Source of the DNA: an uncultured Oscillospiraceae bacterium | GTDB taxonomy: Bacteria > Bacillota > Clostridia > Oscillospirales > Oscillospiraceae | Direction of reading: 5' to 3' | Assembly: GCA_910578735.1 (NCBI GenBank) | Contig: CAJTSQ010000035.1 | Location: forward strand, 1 to 26,550 | Length of the DNA stretch: 26,550 bases | Shown: one piece after another, positions 1-7,166 of the stretch | How positions within the stretch are numbered: position 1 is the stretch's first letter | Layout: each line of letters starts with the position of its first letter | The notes under the pieces: generated by a model | What the model was told of the DNA's origin: nothing | The model's input: only the letters and a program-made list of their open reading frames with translations | Database searches by the model: none | Translations under genes and position numbers: made by a program

Positions 1-500
1 CTGCCGGCCCTGTCGGCGCTACAGGCGCGACGGGTGCTGCCGGCGCTCAGGGCCCCGCCGGTCCTACCGGCCCTGCCGGCCCTGTCGGCGCTACAGGCGC
101 GACGGGTGCTGCCGGCGCTCAGGGCCCTGCCGGTCCTACCGGCCCTGCCGGCCCTGTCGGCGCTACAGGCGCGACGGGTGCTGCCGGCGCTCAGGGCCCC
201 GCCGGTCCTACCGGTCCTACCGGCCCTGCCGGCGCTACAGGCGCGACGGGTGCTGCCGGCGCTCAGGGCCCCGCCGGTCCTGCCGGTCCCACCGGCCCTG
301 TCGGCGCTACAGGCGCGACAGGTGCTGCCGGCGCTCAGGGTCCCGCCGGTCCTACCGGTCCCACCGGCCCTGCCGGCCCTGCCATCACCCCTGGCCCTGC
401 GGTAGCGGATGAGGACCCGGGTGCTGGAACCCCGGAGCTCGTGGCCAAAATCAATGAGCTGCTGGCCTCTCTGAGAACGGCCGGCGTAATTGCCACCTGA
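1..500 (+). CDS. Collagen-like Gly-X-Y repeat protein, 3' end only
   Basis: The reading frame is open from base 3 and ends at TGA 498-500; the start lies before the window. The visible part is about 165 residues. Residues 1-120 are uninterrupted Gly-X-Y triplets rich in Pro, Ala and Thr (GPAGPVGATGATGAAGAQ type), which would form a collagen-like triple helix. The tail leaves the triplet pattern and ends in a hydrophobic helix (PELVAKINELLASLRTAGVI), which looks like the C-terminal trimerising segment of many firmicute collagen-like and phage-fibre-like proteins. Such proteins usually sit on the cell or spore surface or on phage particles; nothing visible here decides which. A glycosyltransferase gene follows on the same strand, which fits glycosylation of Thr residues in the repeats, but that is inference. 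Family assignment is strong; role and location are open. Confidence 0.85.
   Translation, partial: AGPVGATGATGAAGAQGPAGPTGPAGPVGATGATGAAGAQGPAGPTGPAGPVGATGATGAAGAQGPAGPTGPTGPAGATGATGAAGAQGPAGPAGPTGPVGATGATGAAGAQGPAGPTGPTGPAGPAITPGPAVADEDPGAGTPELVAKINELLASLRTAGVIAT
3..362 (+). repeat. Five tandem 72-bp repeats encoding 24-residue collagen-like blocks
   Basis: The sequence repeats with a period of 72 bp, five times, each copy coding for 24 residues (eight Gly-X-Y triplets). Copies differ only by scattered single-base changes, such as ccc/cct and acc/gcc at the block joins. The array continues beyond the left edge of the window. Near-identical in-frame copies suggest recent expansion and contraction, so length variation between strains is likely, and so are assembly errors. 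Confidence 0.95.
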
Positions 501-522
501 TTTCTGCCCCCGTTCAAAATCA

Positions 523-557
523 GCCGGCGCTCCCGTTTTGGGAGTGCCGGCACTTTT
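523..557 (+). terminator. Probable terminator after the collagen-like gene
   Basis: A 12-bp stem (523-534 with 540-551, one G-U pair) has a GTTTT loop and is followed by ACTTTT. The T run is short, so termination may be partial and the glycosyltransferase 20 bases downstream may be transcribed by read-through. Confidence 0.55.
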
Positions 558-570
558 CAAGGAGGTCTTT

Positions 571-1674
571 ATGGGAAACTACAAGGTATGCGTCTACGCA
601 ATCTGCAAGAATGAGGAGCAGTTCGTGGACCGGTGGATGGACTCCATGTCCGAGGCCGACCAGGTGGTGGTGCTGGACACCGGCTCGGAGGACGGCACGG
701 TGGAGCGGCTGCGGGCCCGGGGGGCGGAGGTAACGGTGGAGGCGGTTTCCCCTTGGCGCTTTGACACCGCCCGGAACCGCTCCCTGGAAATAGTCCCGGA
801 GGATACGGATATCTGCGTCTGTACCGACCTGGACGAGGTACTCCGCCCCGGCTGGCGGGAGGCGCTGGAGAAAGCCTGGGTCCCCGGCGCGGGACAGGCT
901 GCCTACCGGTATACCTGGTCCTTCAACGCCGACGGCTCAGAGGGAGTGGTGTTCTGGTATGAGAAAATCCACGCCCGCCGTGGCTACCGGTGGGTCCACC
1001 CGGTCCATGAGGTGCTGAAGTGGATAGGGGAGGGGAGCCCTGGTCCTACAGTGACGGCGGAGGGAGTCCAGCTGGATCACCATCCGGACCCGGAGAAGTC
1101 CCGCGCTCAGTATCTGTCCCTGCTGGAGCTGTCCGTCCGAGAAGAGCCGGAGGACGACCGCAACGTCCACTATCTGGGCCGGGAGTACATGTATAGGGGC
1201 CGCTGGGACGACTGCATCCGGACCCTGAAGCACCATCTTACCATGCCCGCCGCCGTCTGGCGGGACGAGCGGGCGGCATCCATGCGGTATATCGCAAGGT
1301 CCTTCTGGGAGAAGGGGGAACCCGCTCAGGCCCGGGACTGGTATTTCCGGGCCATCATCGAAGCCCCGCACCTGCGGGAGCCCTACATGGACCTGGCCCT
1401 CATGCTCTACCAGCAGGAGGAGTGGGAGGGTGTGCTCTATTTCACCTCCTGCGCCCTGGCCATCACGGCCCGGCCCAGGAGCTACATCTGTGAGGCCGCC
1501 GCCTGGGGCAGTCTGCCTTACGATCTGCGCTCCATGGCCTTTTACAACGCCGGGGCCTGCCGGCAGGCCGTGGAGCAGGTGGAAAAGGCCCTGGAGCTGG
1601 AGCCGGAGAATGACCGTCTGCGGAACAACCTGATCATAATGAGGCGGGCGGCCGGGCTGGAACCAGAGGCCTGA
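571..1674 (+). CDS. Family 2-type glycosyltransferase with C-terminal TPR-like repeats
   Basis: The protein has 367 residues. ATG 571 is chosen because AAGGAGG lies 7 bases upstream; an in-frame longer start would run through the preceding terminator hairpin. The N-terminal third is a GT-A glycosyltransferase: YAICKNEE near the start, a VVVLDTGSEDGT nucleotide-binding segment at residues 32-43, and a DLD metal-binding motif at 86-88 (DxD). Residues from about 200 to the end are helical TPR-like repeats, such as ALELEPENDRLRNN near the C-terminus. This two-part build is common in firmicute glycosyltransferases that modify proteins or surface polymers. There is no signal peptide or membrane helix, so the enzyme is probably cytoplasmic. 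Its position directly after a collagen-like gene suggests that protein as acceptor, by analogy with glycosylated exosporium collagens; this is inference. Sugar donor and linkage cannot be told. Confidence 0.85.
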   Translation: MGNYKVCVYAICKNEEQFVDRWMDSMSEADQVVVLDTGSEDGTVERLRARGAEVTVEAVSPWRFDTARNRSLEIVPEDTDICVCTDLDEVLRPGWREALEKAWVPGAGQAAYRYTWSFNADGSEGVVFWYEKIHARRGYRWVHPVHEVLKWIGEGSPGPTVTAEGVQLDHHPDPEKSRAQYLSLLELSVREEPEDDRNVHYLGREYMYRGRWDDCIRTLKHHLTMPAAVWRDERAASMRYIARSFWEKGEPAQARDWYFRAIIEAPHLREPYMDLALMLYQQEEWEGVLYFTSCALAITARPRSYICEAAAWGSLPYDLRSMAFYNAGACRQAVEQVEKALELEPENDRLRNNLIIMRRAAGLEPEA

Positions 1675-1681
1675 CATACAG

Positions 1682-1707
1682 CGGCCAGCAGCTTCTGCTG
1701 CTGGCCG
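1682..1707. terminator. Perfect hairpin between convergent genes
   Basis: An 11-bp perfect stem (1682-1692 with 1697-1707) has a TTCT loop and lies between the stop codons of two converging genes. On the plus strand it is followed by A7 then TTTATTT, not by a clean T run; on the minus strand the T run comes before the hairpin. It probably helps end transcription or protects 3' ends but is not a textbook intrinsic terminator. Confidence 0.4.
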
Positions 1708-1715
1708 AAAAAAAT

Positions 1716-2360
1716 TTATTTCAGGTCTGCCGCCTGTTTGAGTCCCTCCAGGTCTCCGGACTGGATGGCGTCGATGCTGGCGGCAATCTTCTCCGGGGGC
1801 CAGTCCCACCAGCTCAGCGCCAGAAGCTGGGCGATTTCCCCGTCGGAGAACCGCTTGCGAATGGGCTTGGCGGGTACGCCGCCCACGATGGTGTAGGGCG
1901 GAACGTCATGGGTGACCACAGCTCGGGTGCCGATCACAGCCCCGTCGCCAACGGTAACGCCGGCCAGAATGACCGCCTCATAGCCGATCCACACGTCGTT
2001 TCCAATCACGATGTCGCCCCGGTTGTCCCAGGCCTCCGGGATGCGGGCCACATCCAGCCCCCACTCCTCAAAGAGGACGGGGAAGATGTAGGTGGACAGG
2101 GAGCGCAGGGTGTGGTTGGCGCTGTTAAACAGGAACTTGGCTCCACAGGCGATGGAGCAGAATTTGCCGATAACAAGCCGCTCGTGGTTAATGGGGTAGT
2201 GGTAGAGGACATTGTTGCGCTGAAAGTCTTTGGGGTCGTGGACAAAGTCGTCGTAAATTGTATAGTCTCCCACCGAGATAGAGGGGTCAGTCACCACATT
2301 TTGCAGGTAGACCGTGCTGGGCCCCTGGGAACGGGGATATTGCTTCCATTGCGGGATCAT
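1716..2360 (-). CDS. Vat/CatB-type xenobiotic O-acetyltransferase (left-handed beta-helix)
   Basis: The protein has 214 residues, the usual length for this family. ATG 2360 is chosen because AGGAGG lies 7 bases upstream; the frame stays open for 17 more codons but without a good site. The sequence follows the streptogramin A acetyltransferase (Vat) and CatB pattern closely: LYHYP at 52-56, IGKFCSIACG at 64-73, NSANH at 79-83 with the expected catalytic His83, IGNDVWIG and the hexapeptide coil LAGVTVGDGAVIG, then a C-terminal WWDWP segment. Family members move acetyl from acetyl-CoA to a hydroxyl of streptogramin A or chloramphenicol, and act as trimers in the cytoplasm. Many chromosomal relatives have unknown substrates, so resistance is possible but unproven. 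The gene lies 78 bases after the carboxypeptidase on the same strand and may be cotranscribed with it. Confidence 0.85.
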   Translation of the reverse strand: MIPQWKQYPRSQGPSTVYLQNVVTDPSISVGDYTIYDDFVHDPKDFQRNNVLYHYPINHERLVIGKFCSIACGAKFLFNSANHTLRSLSTYIFPVLFEEWGLDVARIPEAWDNRGDIVIGNDVWIGYEAVILAGVTVGDGAVIGTRAVVTHDVPPYTIVGGVPAKPIRKRFSDGEIAQLLALSWWDWPPEKIAASIDAIQSGDLEGLKQAADLK

Positions 2361-2376
2361 AGTGAAACCTCCTGAA

Positions 2377-2424
2377 TTAATTTTTGTTGTCCATGATCCC
2401 GCTGAGGACAATGCAACGCTTCAC
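2377..2424 (-). CDS. Possible 15-codon leader ORF ahead of the acetyltransferase
   Basis: A 15-residue frame (MKRCIVLSGIMDNKN) starts at GTG 2424 and ends at TAA 2377-2379. A consensus AGGAGG at 2434-2439 lies 9 bases before the GTG and overlaps the stop codon of the carboxypeptidase gene. An ATG at 2429 after the same site gives only two codons. The frame ends 16 bases before the acetyltransferase start. It could be a leader peptide that controls acetyltransferase translation, as for some drug-resistance genes, or the remnant of a lost gene. No paired stem structures were proven, so this is tentative. Confidence 0.3.
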   Translation of the reverse strand: MKRCIVLSGIMDNKN

Positions 2425-2437
2425 CGCATACCACCTC

Positions 2438-3811
2438 CTACCGCTTTACGCCCCGGTAATTGCCCCGCCCGCGGACGCGGCGGCCACCGGTTCCGGCTGG
2501 ACGGCGGCGCTTGCGAAACACCAGCAGCCGCAGCAGCACGGCGGCGGCCAGGATGCCGGCGGCGGCCAGGATTAGCTTGACGCCGGTGTTTTGAAAAAAG
2601 TTAAAAAACTGTTCTTTTTTATAGAGCAGCTCAGACCGCTCCACCGAGGTAACCGCCACCAGGTCCAGCTCGCCGTATACTTCGCCGTTGTAGGACAGGG
2701 TCATAAGCCCCAGAACATCGCCCGCTTTCACTGGGGCCTCCACCTCGTCGGCGAAGCGGGTGATCCGGGTCTCGATGTCGTCCAGGTTCATGGACTTGGG
2801 CAGGGTGCGGGTGATGGAGCCCTGGGGCTTCAGGTTGACCTCGTCGGCCTGGCGGGACATGGTGACCTTAACCGTGGTCACCGGCTCGCTGTCCCGGGTG
2901 ATGGTCACCCGATGGAAGTTGTCAAAGCCATACTCCAGCAGCCGCCTGCTCTCCCGGAACTGGCCCTGACGCAGCTCACTGTCGCCGGGGACGGGCATGG
3001 GTCCGGAGCCCAGCACCACCGAGATGAGCAGCTGCTCCCCGTCCTCGGCGGCGGCCACCAGACAGCGGCCCGCGTCATCGGTGGTGCCCGTCTTGCCGCC
3101 GATGCACTTGTCATAGACGTAGCCGGAGTAGTACATATTGGAGATGAGGGCGTTTTTATTGTAGAAAAACCGTTCCTTGGTCAGATTGGTGGCGGGGACA
3201 GTGTAGCTGGCCGTCTTGATGATGGTGCGGAACAGGTCATACTCCAGGGCGGCCTGCATCATGAGGGCCAGGTCGTAGGCGGTGGAGTAGTGGTTTTCGT
3301 TGTGCAGGCCATAGGTGTTGGTAAAGTGGGTGCCCTGGCAGTCCAGCTCTCCCGCCCGGCGGTTCATGTGGGCCACAAAATCTTCCACAGTGCCGTCCAC
3401 CGCCTCGCCCAGAATGTTGCTGGCGTCGCAGTCCGACTCCAGCAGCATACAGTAGAGGAGCTGCTCAATGGTGATCTCCTCCCCGGGCTTGAAGCTGCCG
3501 ATCACATAGGCAGGGGGGATGTTCTCCACCGCCGTCTGGCTGACCGTGACCACAGTGCCGGGGGAGAGCCGGCCGTATGCAATGGCCTCCATCACCAGCA
3601 GGGCGGTCATCACCTTGGTGAGGCTGGCAGGGTAGGCCCGCTCGTTGGCCTTCATGTCGTAGAGCAGCTCGTTGTGGCTGGCGTCCAGCAGCACCGCGTT
3701 GGTACAGAATAGGTTCAAGTCCTCGTGGCCGATTGCGGCGGAGGCGGGGAGCAGCAGGGACAGGGCCATGGGGATCAAAAGAAGAACCGAGAGAAAGCGA
3801 TATTTTTTCAT
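2438..3811 (-). CDS. D-alanyl-D-alanine carboxypeptidase (PBP5/DacF type)
   Basis: The protein has 457 residues. It has an N-terminal signal peptide (MKKYRFLSVLLLIPMALSLLLPASA), a peptidase S11 domain with SLTK at 63-66 (acylated Ser63) and KTG at 240-242, a beta-rich PBP5 C-terminal domain at about 295-390, and a membrane helix at about 411-432 followed by an Arg-rich tail. The family removes the terminal D-Ala of peptidoglycan stem peptides outside the membrane and so limits cross-linking. The position of the second motif, normally SxN, reads SDC (126-128), so the Asn is replaced by Cys. The rest of the catalytic domain looks intact, so it is probably active. The start lies 191 bases from the divergent ComEA-like operon. 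Confidence 0.9.
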   Translation of the reverse strand: MKKYRFLSVLLLIPMALSLLLPASAAIGHEDLNLFCTNAVLLDASHNELLYDMKANERAYPASLTKVMTALLVMEAIAYGRLSPGTVVTVSQTAVENIPPAYVIGSFKPGEEITIEQLLYCMLLESDCDASNILGEAVDGTVEDFVAHMNRRAGELDCQGTHFTNTYGLHNENHYSTAYDLALMMQAALEYDLFRTIIKTASYTVPATNLTKERFFYNKNALISNMYYSGYVYDKCIGGKTGTTDDAGRCLVAAAEDGEQLLISVVLGSGPMPVPGDSELRQGQFRESRRLLEYGFDNFHRVTITRDSEPVTTVKVTMSRQADEVNLKPQGSITRTLPKSMNLDDIETRITRFADEVEAPVKAGDVLGLMTLSYNGEVYGELDLVAVTSVERSELLYKKEQFFNFFQNTGVKLILAAAGILAAAVLLRLLVFRKRRRPAGTGGRRVRGRGNYRGVKR

Positions 3812-3831
3812 AGGAAAATCTCCATATGTAT

Positions 3832-3841
3832 GTTATAATAG
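3832..3841 (-). promoter_or_regulatory. Candidate -10 box for the carboxypeptidase gene
   Basis: On the minus strand this reads CTATTATAAC, a TATAAT-like box about 20 bases before the start codon. No convincing -35 was found at 17 bases. The same sequence occurs in mirror orientation at 3958-3967 for the divergent operon. Confidence 0.35.
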
Positions 3842-3957
3842 GAACGGCTGTAAAGCCGGCCTGTATTTAGTGTAGCGCAAGAGAGAAAAAAACACAAGAA
3901 AGAACTTCTTAAATTTTTCTTGTGATTGTCTCAAGCTGCCCTGTGAGGGGATACGCT

Positions 3958-3967
3958 CTATTATAAC
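3958..3967 (+). promoter_or_regulatory. Candidate -10 box for the ComEA-like/two-component operon
   Basis: CTATTATAAC lies 35 bases before ATG 4003 and is the exact reverse complement of the box at 3832-3841. No good -35 is visible, so the promoter may depend on an activator or another sigma factor. Confidence 0.35.
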
Positions 3968-4002
3968 AGGGGGCGGGCCGAGGCGCAAGGGAGGAGAAGA
4001 AT

Positions 4003-4407
4003 ATGGAAGGAAACTCAAGATATGCGGCGGTGATTCTGGCTCTGCTGGCCGGGTTTGTCCTGTTCTGCGGGGGATGGTTTCTGGCCCGGGCCAATTCGCC
4101 CCAGCCCTATCAGGTGACGGCGGCCCGGCGCCCGGCGGAGGAGGCTGCCTCCGGGGAGAACGCGGGGCCGGAGGAGAACCGTCCGGACAGCCTTCTGCCC
4201 GGCGAGACCATCAACATCAACACAGCGGATGTCTACGACCTCCAGCGCCTGCCCGGCATCGGGGAGAAGCGGGCCCTGGACATCATCGCCTGGCGGGAGG
4301 AACACGGCCTTTTTCAGTCCGTGGACGAGCTGACCAATGTCTCCGGGATCGGTCCGGGGATTTTAGAGGGCCTGAGAGAATATGCGGCCACAGGAAATGA
4401 GGTTTAA
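4003..4407 (+). CDS. ComEA-like membrane-anchored helix-hairpin-helix protein
   Basis: The protein has 134 residues; GGAGGAGA lies upstream of ATG 4003. It has one N-terminal membrane helix (about residues 7-28), an acidic linker at about 35-65, and a tandem helix-hairpin-helix domain at about 70-130: ININTADVYDLQRLPGIG, then VSGIGPGILEGL. These motifs bind the DNA backbone without sequence preference. In ComEA the domain captures incoming DNA outside the membrane during transformation. The SLBB domain found in full-length ComEA is missing here, so this is a short form. Its stop codon is one base before the response regulator start, and it is the first gene of a four-gene run. No other competence gene is visible, so DNA uptake is only one possible role. 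Confidence 0.8.
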   Translation: MEGNSRYAAVILALLAGFVLFCGGWFLARANSPQPYQVTAARRPAEEAASGENAGPEENRPDSLLPGETININTADVYDLQRLPGIGEKRALDIIAWREEHGLFQSVDELTNVSGIGPGILEGLREYAATGNEV

Positions 4408-4408
4408 T

Positions 4409-5095
4409 ATGGCAAAGATTTTAGTAGTAGACGACGAGCAGGTGCTGGTAAAGGGCATCAAGTTCAACCTGGAACACGAGGGCTACCATGTGGAGGTGGG
4501 CTATGACGGGGAGCAGGCGGTGGAGCTGGCCCGGGAGGGGGGCTTCGACCTGATCCTGCTGGATCTGATGATGCCCAAGATCGACGGGCTCCAGGCCTGT
4601 ATGCGCATCCGGGAGTTCTCCAATGTGCCGGTCATCATGCTCACGGCCAAGGGGGAGGACACCGACAAGATCATGGGATTTGAGTGCGGGGCCGACGACT
4701 ACATCACCAAGCCCTTTAACCTGCTGGAGCTGAAGGCCCGGGTGCGGGCCCTGCTGCGCCGCTCCGGCGCGGCGGAGCAGAACAAGGCTGAGGCCATCCT
4801 GGAGGCCGGACACATCAGGCTGGATACCGGGGGCCGGTCCGCCTGGCGGGACGGGGTGCCGGTGGAGCTCACCGCCAAAGAGTTTGACCTGATGGAGCTG
4901 CTGCTGCGCAATCCAGGCCGGGTATACAGCCGGGAGAACCTGCTCAACGTGGTGTGGGGCTATGAGTATATCGGCGACTACCGCACGGTGGACGTCCACG
5001 TCCGCCGTCTGCGGGAGAAGCTGGAGCTGGACCCCGCCAACCCGGAGTATATCCGCACCAAGTGGGGCGTGGGCTACTATCTGGCAAAGCTATGA
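4409..5095 (+). CDS. OmpR/PhoB-family response regulator
   Basis: The protein has 228 residues. ATG 4409 (MAKILVVDDE) is preferred over an in-frame ATG at 4397 because it begins directly at the first receiver strand and follows GAGG at a normal distance. The receiver has the acidic pair D8-D9, the phosphorylation site D52 (LLDLMMP), and the conserved Thr and Lys in MLTAKGED and YITKPF. The C-terminal half is a winged-helix DNA-binding domain (VELTAKEFDLMELLLRNPGR, then DVHVRRLREKLE, then the TKWGVGYYL hairpin). It would bind promoter DNA as a dimer after phosphorylation by the next gene's kinase. Its stop codon overlaps the kinase start as ATGA. The target genes cannot be told from this window. 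Confidence 0.93.
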   Translation: MAKILVVDDEQVLVKGIKFNLEHEGYHVEVGYDGEQAVELAREGGFDLILLDLMMPKIDGLQACMRIREFSNVPVIMLTAKGEDTDKIMGFECGADDYITKPFNLLELKARVRALLRRSGAAEQNKAEAILEAGHIRLDTGGRSAWRDGVPVELTAKEFDLMELLLRNPGRVYSRENLLNVVWGYEYIGDYRTVDVHVRRLREKLELDPANPEYIRTKWGVGYYLAKL

Positions 5096-6558
5096 GCAAG
5101 AAGAACAAGGTCCCCTTTTTCGCTTCCCTCCAGGTGAAGTACGCCATGAGCTATCTGGTGATCTTCGCCGTGGTGCTGATTCTGCTGAACACCTACCCGG
5201 TGCTGGCCTCCCAGGACCTGCTGTTTAAATCCAAGCGGGACTCGCTGAAAAGTCAGGCGGCGGTGGTGGCCTCCGCCCTGATGGAGCTGGAATCCCTGTC
5301 CGCCGACCAGGTGGCCCGGGTGATGAATATGCTGGACAGTATGGGGCTTACCCGCATTCTGGTCACTGACCCGGCGGGGCTGATCCTCTATGACAGCACA
5401 GAGCAGCCCCAGGAGGGGGAGACGCCCGAGCCGGAGGACCAGGGCCCCCCGGAGTATCGCTACGCCCTGTATCAGGAGGTGGTGTCCGCCCTGCGGGGCA
5501 GCGACGTGTTTTACTCCCGCTACTCCGGGCGCGTCTTCACCTCCACCGCCGCCATGCCCATCGTCTACCGGGGGATGGTCATCGGCTCCATCTACATTTT
5601 AGAGGTGGACCAGGCCCAGGGAGAGCTGCTGTACAGCCTGCAGCAGAATCTGCGCACCATATCTCTGGTGATTGCTGTAGTGACGCTGGTAATGAGTACC
5701 CTGTTCTCCAAGGTGCTTACCGCCCGCATCGCCGCCCTGCTGCGGGCCATCCGCATTGTGGGGGAGGGGGAGTATGGCCACCGGCTCCAGCCTGTGGGCC
5801 GGGACGAGATGGCCCAGCTGGCCGAGGAGTTTAACCAGCTCACCGACCGCCTCCAGACCACCGAGGAGGTCCGCCGCCGCTTCGTCTCTGACGCCAGCCA
5901 CGAGCTGAAGACCCCCCTGGCCTCCATCCGTCTGCTGGCCGACTCCATTTTGCAGACCGAGGAGATGGATCCGGCCGTGACCCGGGACTTTGTCTCCGAC
6001 ATCGGCTCTGAGGCCGAGCGCCTCACCCGCATCACCGAACACCTGCTGGCCCTCACCCGGCTGGACAGCCTGCCTGCCGGAGAACAGCGGTCGGTGGACG
6101 TGTCTCAGGTGACGGAGCGGGTGATTGGGCGGCTCCAGCCGGTGGCCGACGCCGCCGGGGTGACGGTGGAACGGAATCTGAAGCCGGGCTGCTCCATTCT
6201 CTGTACCGAGGACGACCTGTCTCAGGTCTGCTTCAACCTGGTGGAGAACGCGGTAAAATACAATTACAGCGGCGGCAAGGTCTTTGTCTCGGTGTACCGG
6301 GACGGGGACCAGGTGCTGCTGGAGGTGGGCGATACCGGCGTGGGCATCCCGGAGAAGGACCTGCCCAAGGTGTTCAACCGGTTCTACCGGGTGGACAAGG
6401 CCCGGTCGCGGGCCGCCGGAGGCACCGGGCTGGGGCTGTCCATTGTCCGGGATACGGTGCGCCGGCATAACGGCTGGGTCACCGCCCGGCCCAGAAACCC
6501 GGAGGGCAGCCTGTTTACCGCCGGCTTCCCCCTATATCAGGAGGAGGAACAATCATGA
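5092..6558 (+). CDS. Sensor histidine kinase with HAMP domain
   Basis: The protein has 488 residues. ATG 5092 overlaps the regulator's stop (ATGA) and gives a typical short basic N-terminus (MSKKNK) before the first membrane helix at about 17-40; the frame is open further upstream but that would overlap the regulator. An extracellular sensor of about 145 residues follows, with an acidic Glu/Pro-rich loop near 103-120. A second helix lies at about 188-208, HAMP at about 210-262, HisKA with H270 (SDASHELKTPLAS), and a HATPase domain with the N-box NLVENAVKYN, then DTGVGIPEKD and GTGLGLSIV. It should sense an envelope signal and phosphorylate the neighbouring regulator. The ligand is unknown. 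Its last codons overlap the start of the GerMN lipoprotein. Confidence 0.93.
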   Translation: MSKKNKVPFFASLQVKYAMSYLVIFAVVLILLNTYPVLASQDLLFKSKRDSLKSQAAVVASALMELESLSADQVARVMNMLDSMGLTRILVTDPAGLILYDSTEQPQEGETPEPEDQGPPEYRYALYQEVVSALRGSDVFYSRYSGRVFTSTAAMPIVYRGMVIGSIYILEVDQAQGELLYSLQQNLRTISLVIAVVTLVMSTLFSKVLTARIAALLRAIRIVGEGEYGHRLQPVGRDEMAQLAEEFNQLTDRLQTTEEVRRRFVSDASHELKTPLASIRLLADSILQTEEMDPAVTRDFVSDIGSEAERLTRITEHLLALTRLDSLPAGEQRSVDVSQVTERVIGRLQPVADAAGVTVERNLKPGCSILCTEDDLSQVCFNLVENAVKYNYSGGKVFVSVYRDGDQVLLEVGDTGVGIPEKDLPKVFNRFYRVDKARSRAAGGTGLGLSIVRDTVRRHNGWVTARPRNPEGSLFTAGFPLYQEEEQS

Positions 6559-7097
6559 GATACCGCCGGCTGATTCTGCCGCTGTTGGTCCTGCTGGCGC
6601 TGTGCTGTGCCTGCGCAGGGCAGGAGACAGCTCTGCAGGCGGATTATGTGCTCTATTTTCTGACCGATGAACAGACCGCCCACGGCTCCGCCCTGAGTAC
6701 GGAGCCCTATGCCCTGCCGGGGGAGGAAGCGGCCCCTGATCCCGGCGCGCTGCTGGAGGCGCTGACAGCGGGGCCTCAGACAGAGGGGCTCCGGTCTCCC
6801 TTTCCCACCCGAACCGCCTTTCAGTGGTGGGAATGGGACCCGGAGCGGCCCGGACATCTGCGGGTGGGGATGTCGGAGCAGTACGGCGGCCTCACCGATA
6901 TCTCCCTCACCCTGGCCGACTACTGCATCGTGCTTACCCTGTCCCAGGTGGAGGGGGTGGAGTCGGTAGAGATCACAGCCCAGGGCCACTGGGCCAGCTA
7001 CCGCAGTCATCAGCAGATGGCGGCCGGAGAGGCGGTGCTGCGGGACGAGCTGGCGGATGTGGGCTCCGCCGCCCTCGGCGGGCCGCATTCGGGGTGA
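6555..7097 (+). CDS. GerMN-domain lipoprotein coupled to the sensor kinase
   Basis: The protein has 180 residues; ATG 6555 overlaps the kinase stop as ATGA, after GGAGGA. The N-terminus is a signal peptide (RRLILPLLVLLALCCAC) ending in a Cys cluster; Cys20 is the best lipidation site, although the lipobox is not perfect. The body matches the GerMN pattern known from spore-germination protein GerM and actinobacterial LpqB: a conserved LLEALTAGPQTEGLRSPFP stretch, then alternating strands and helices ending in VEGVESVEITAQG. It would sit on the outer face of the membrane. The order regulator-kinase-GerMN lipoprotein is the same as MtrA-MtrB-LpqB, in which LpqB affects the kinase. By analogy this protein may tune the sensor; that is inference. 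Confidence 0.75.
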   Translation: MRYRRLILPLLVLLALCCACAGQETALQADYVLYFLTDEQTAHGSALSTEPYALPGEEAAPDPGALLEALTAGPQTEGLRSPFPTRTAFQWWEWDPERPGHLRVGMSEQYGGLTDISLTLADYCIVLTLSQVEGVESVEITAQGHWASYRSHQQMAAGEAVLRDELADVGSAALGGPHSG

Positions 7098-7137
7098 CCC
7101 GGCAGGCGTGCGGGGCCTGCATGATCTTGCAAAACAC

Positions 7138-7166
7138 TTGACAAATTTGCCGATTCCGGCTAATCT
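7138..7166 (+). promoter_or_regulatory. Near-consensus promoter of the metY gene
   Basis: A perfect -35 (TTGACA, 7138-7143), a 17-base spacer and TAATCT (7161-7166) form a strong housekeeping promoter. Transcription should begin near 7173, leaving a leader of about 27 bases, too short for a SAM riboswitch or T-box. The ribosome site AGAAGG is at 7186-7191. Confidence 0.8.

Noticed and set aside
3..362. Possible CRISPR array
   Set aside because: The repeats are directly tandem with no unique spacers and are coding.
34..405. Leu/Pro/Ala-rich frame through the collagen repeats
   Set aside because: It is the wrong frame of the 72-bp repeat; the Gly-X-Y frame continues smoothly into a non-repeat C-terminus and a stop.
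7102..7120. Small hairpin after the GerMN gene
   Set aside because: The stem is 6 bp with no T run, too weak to call a terminator.
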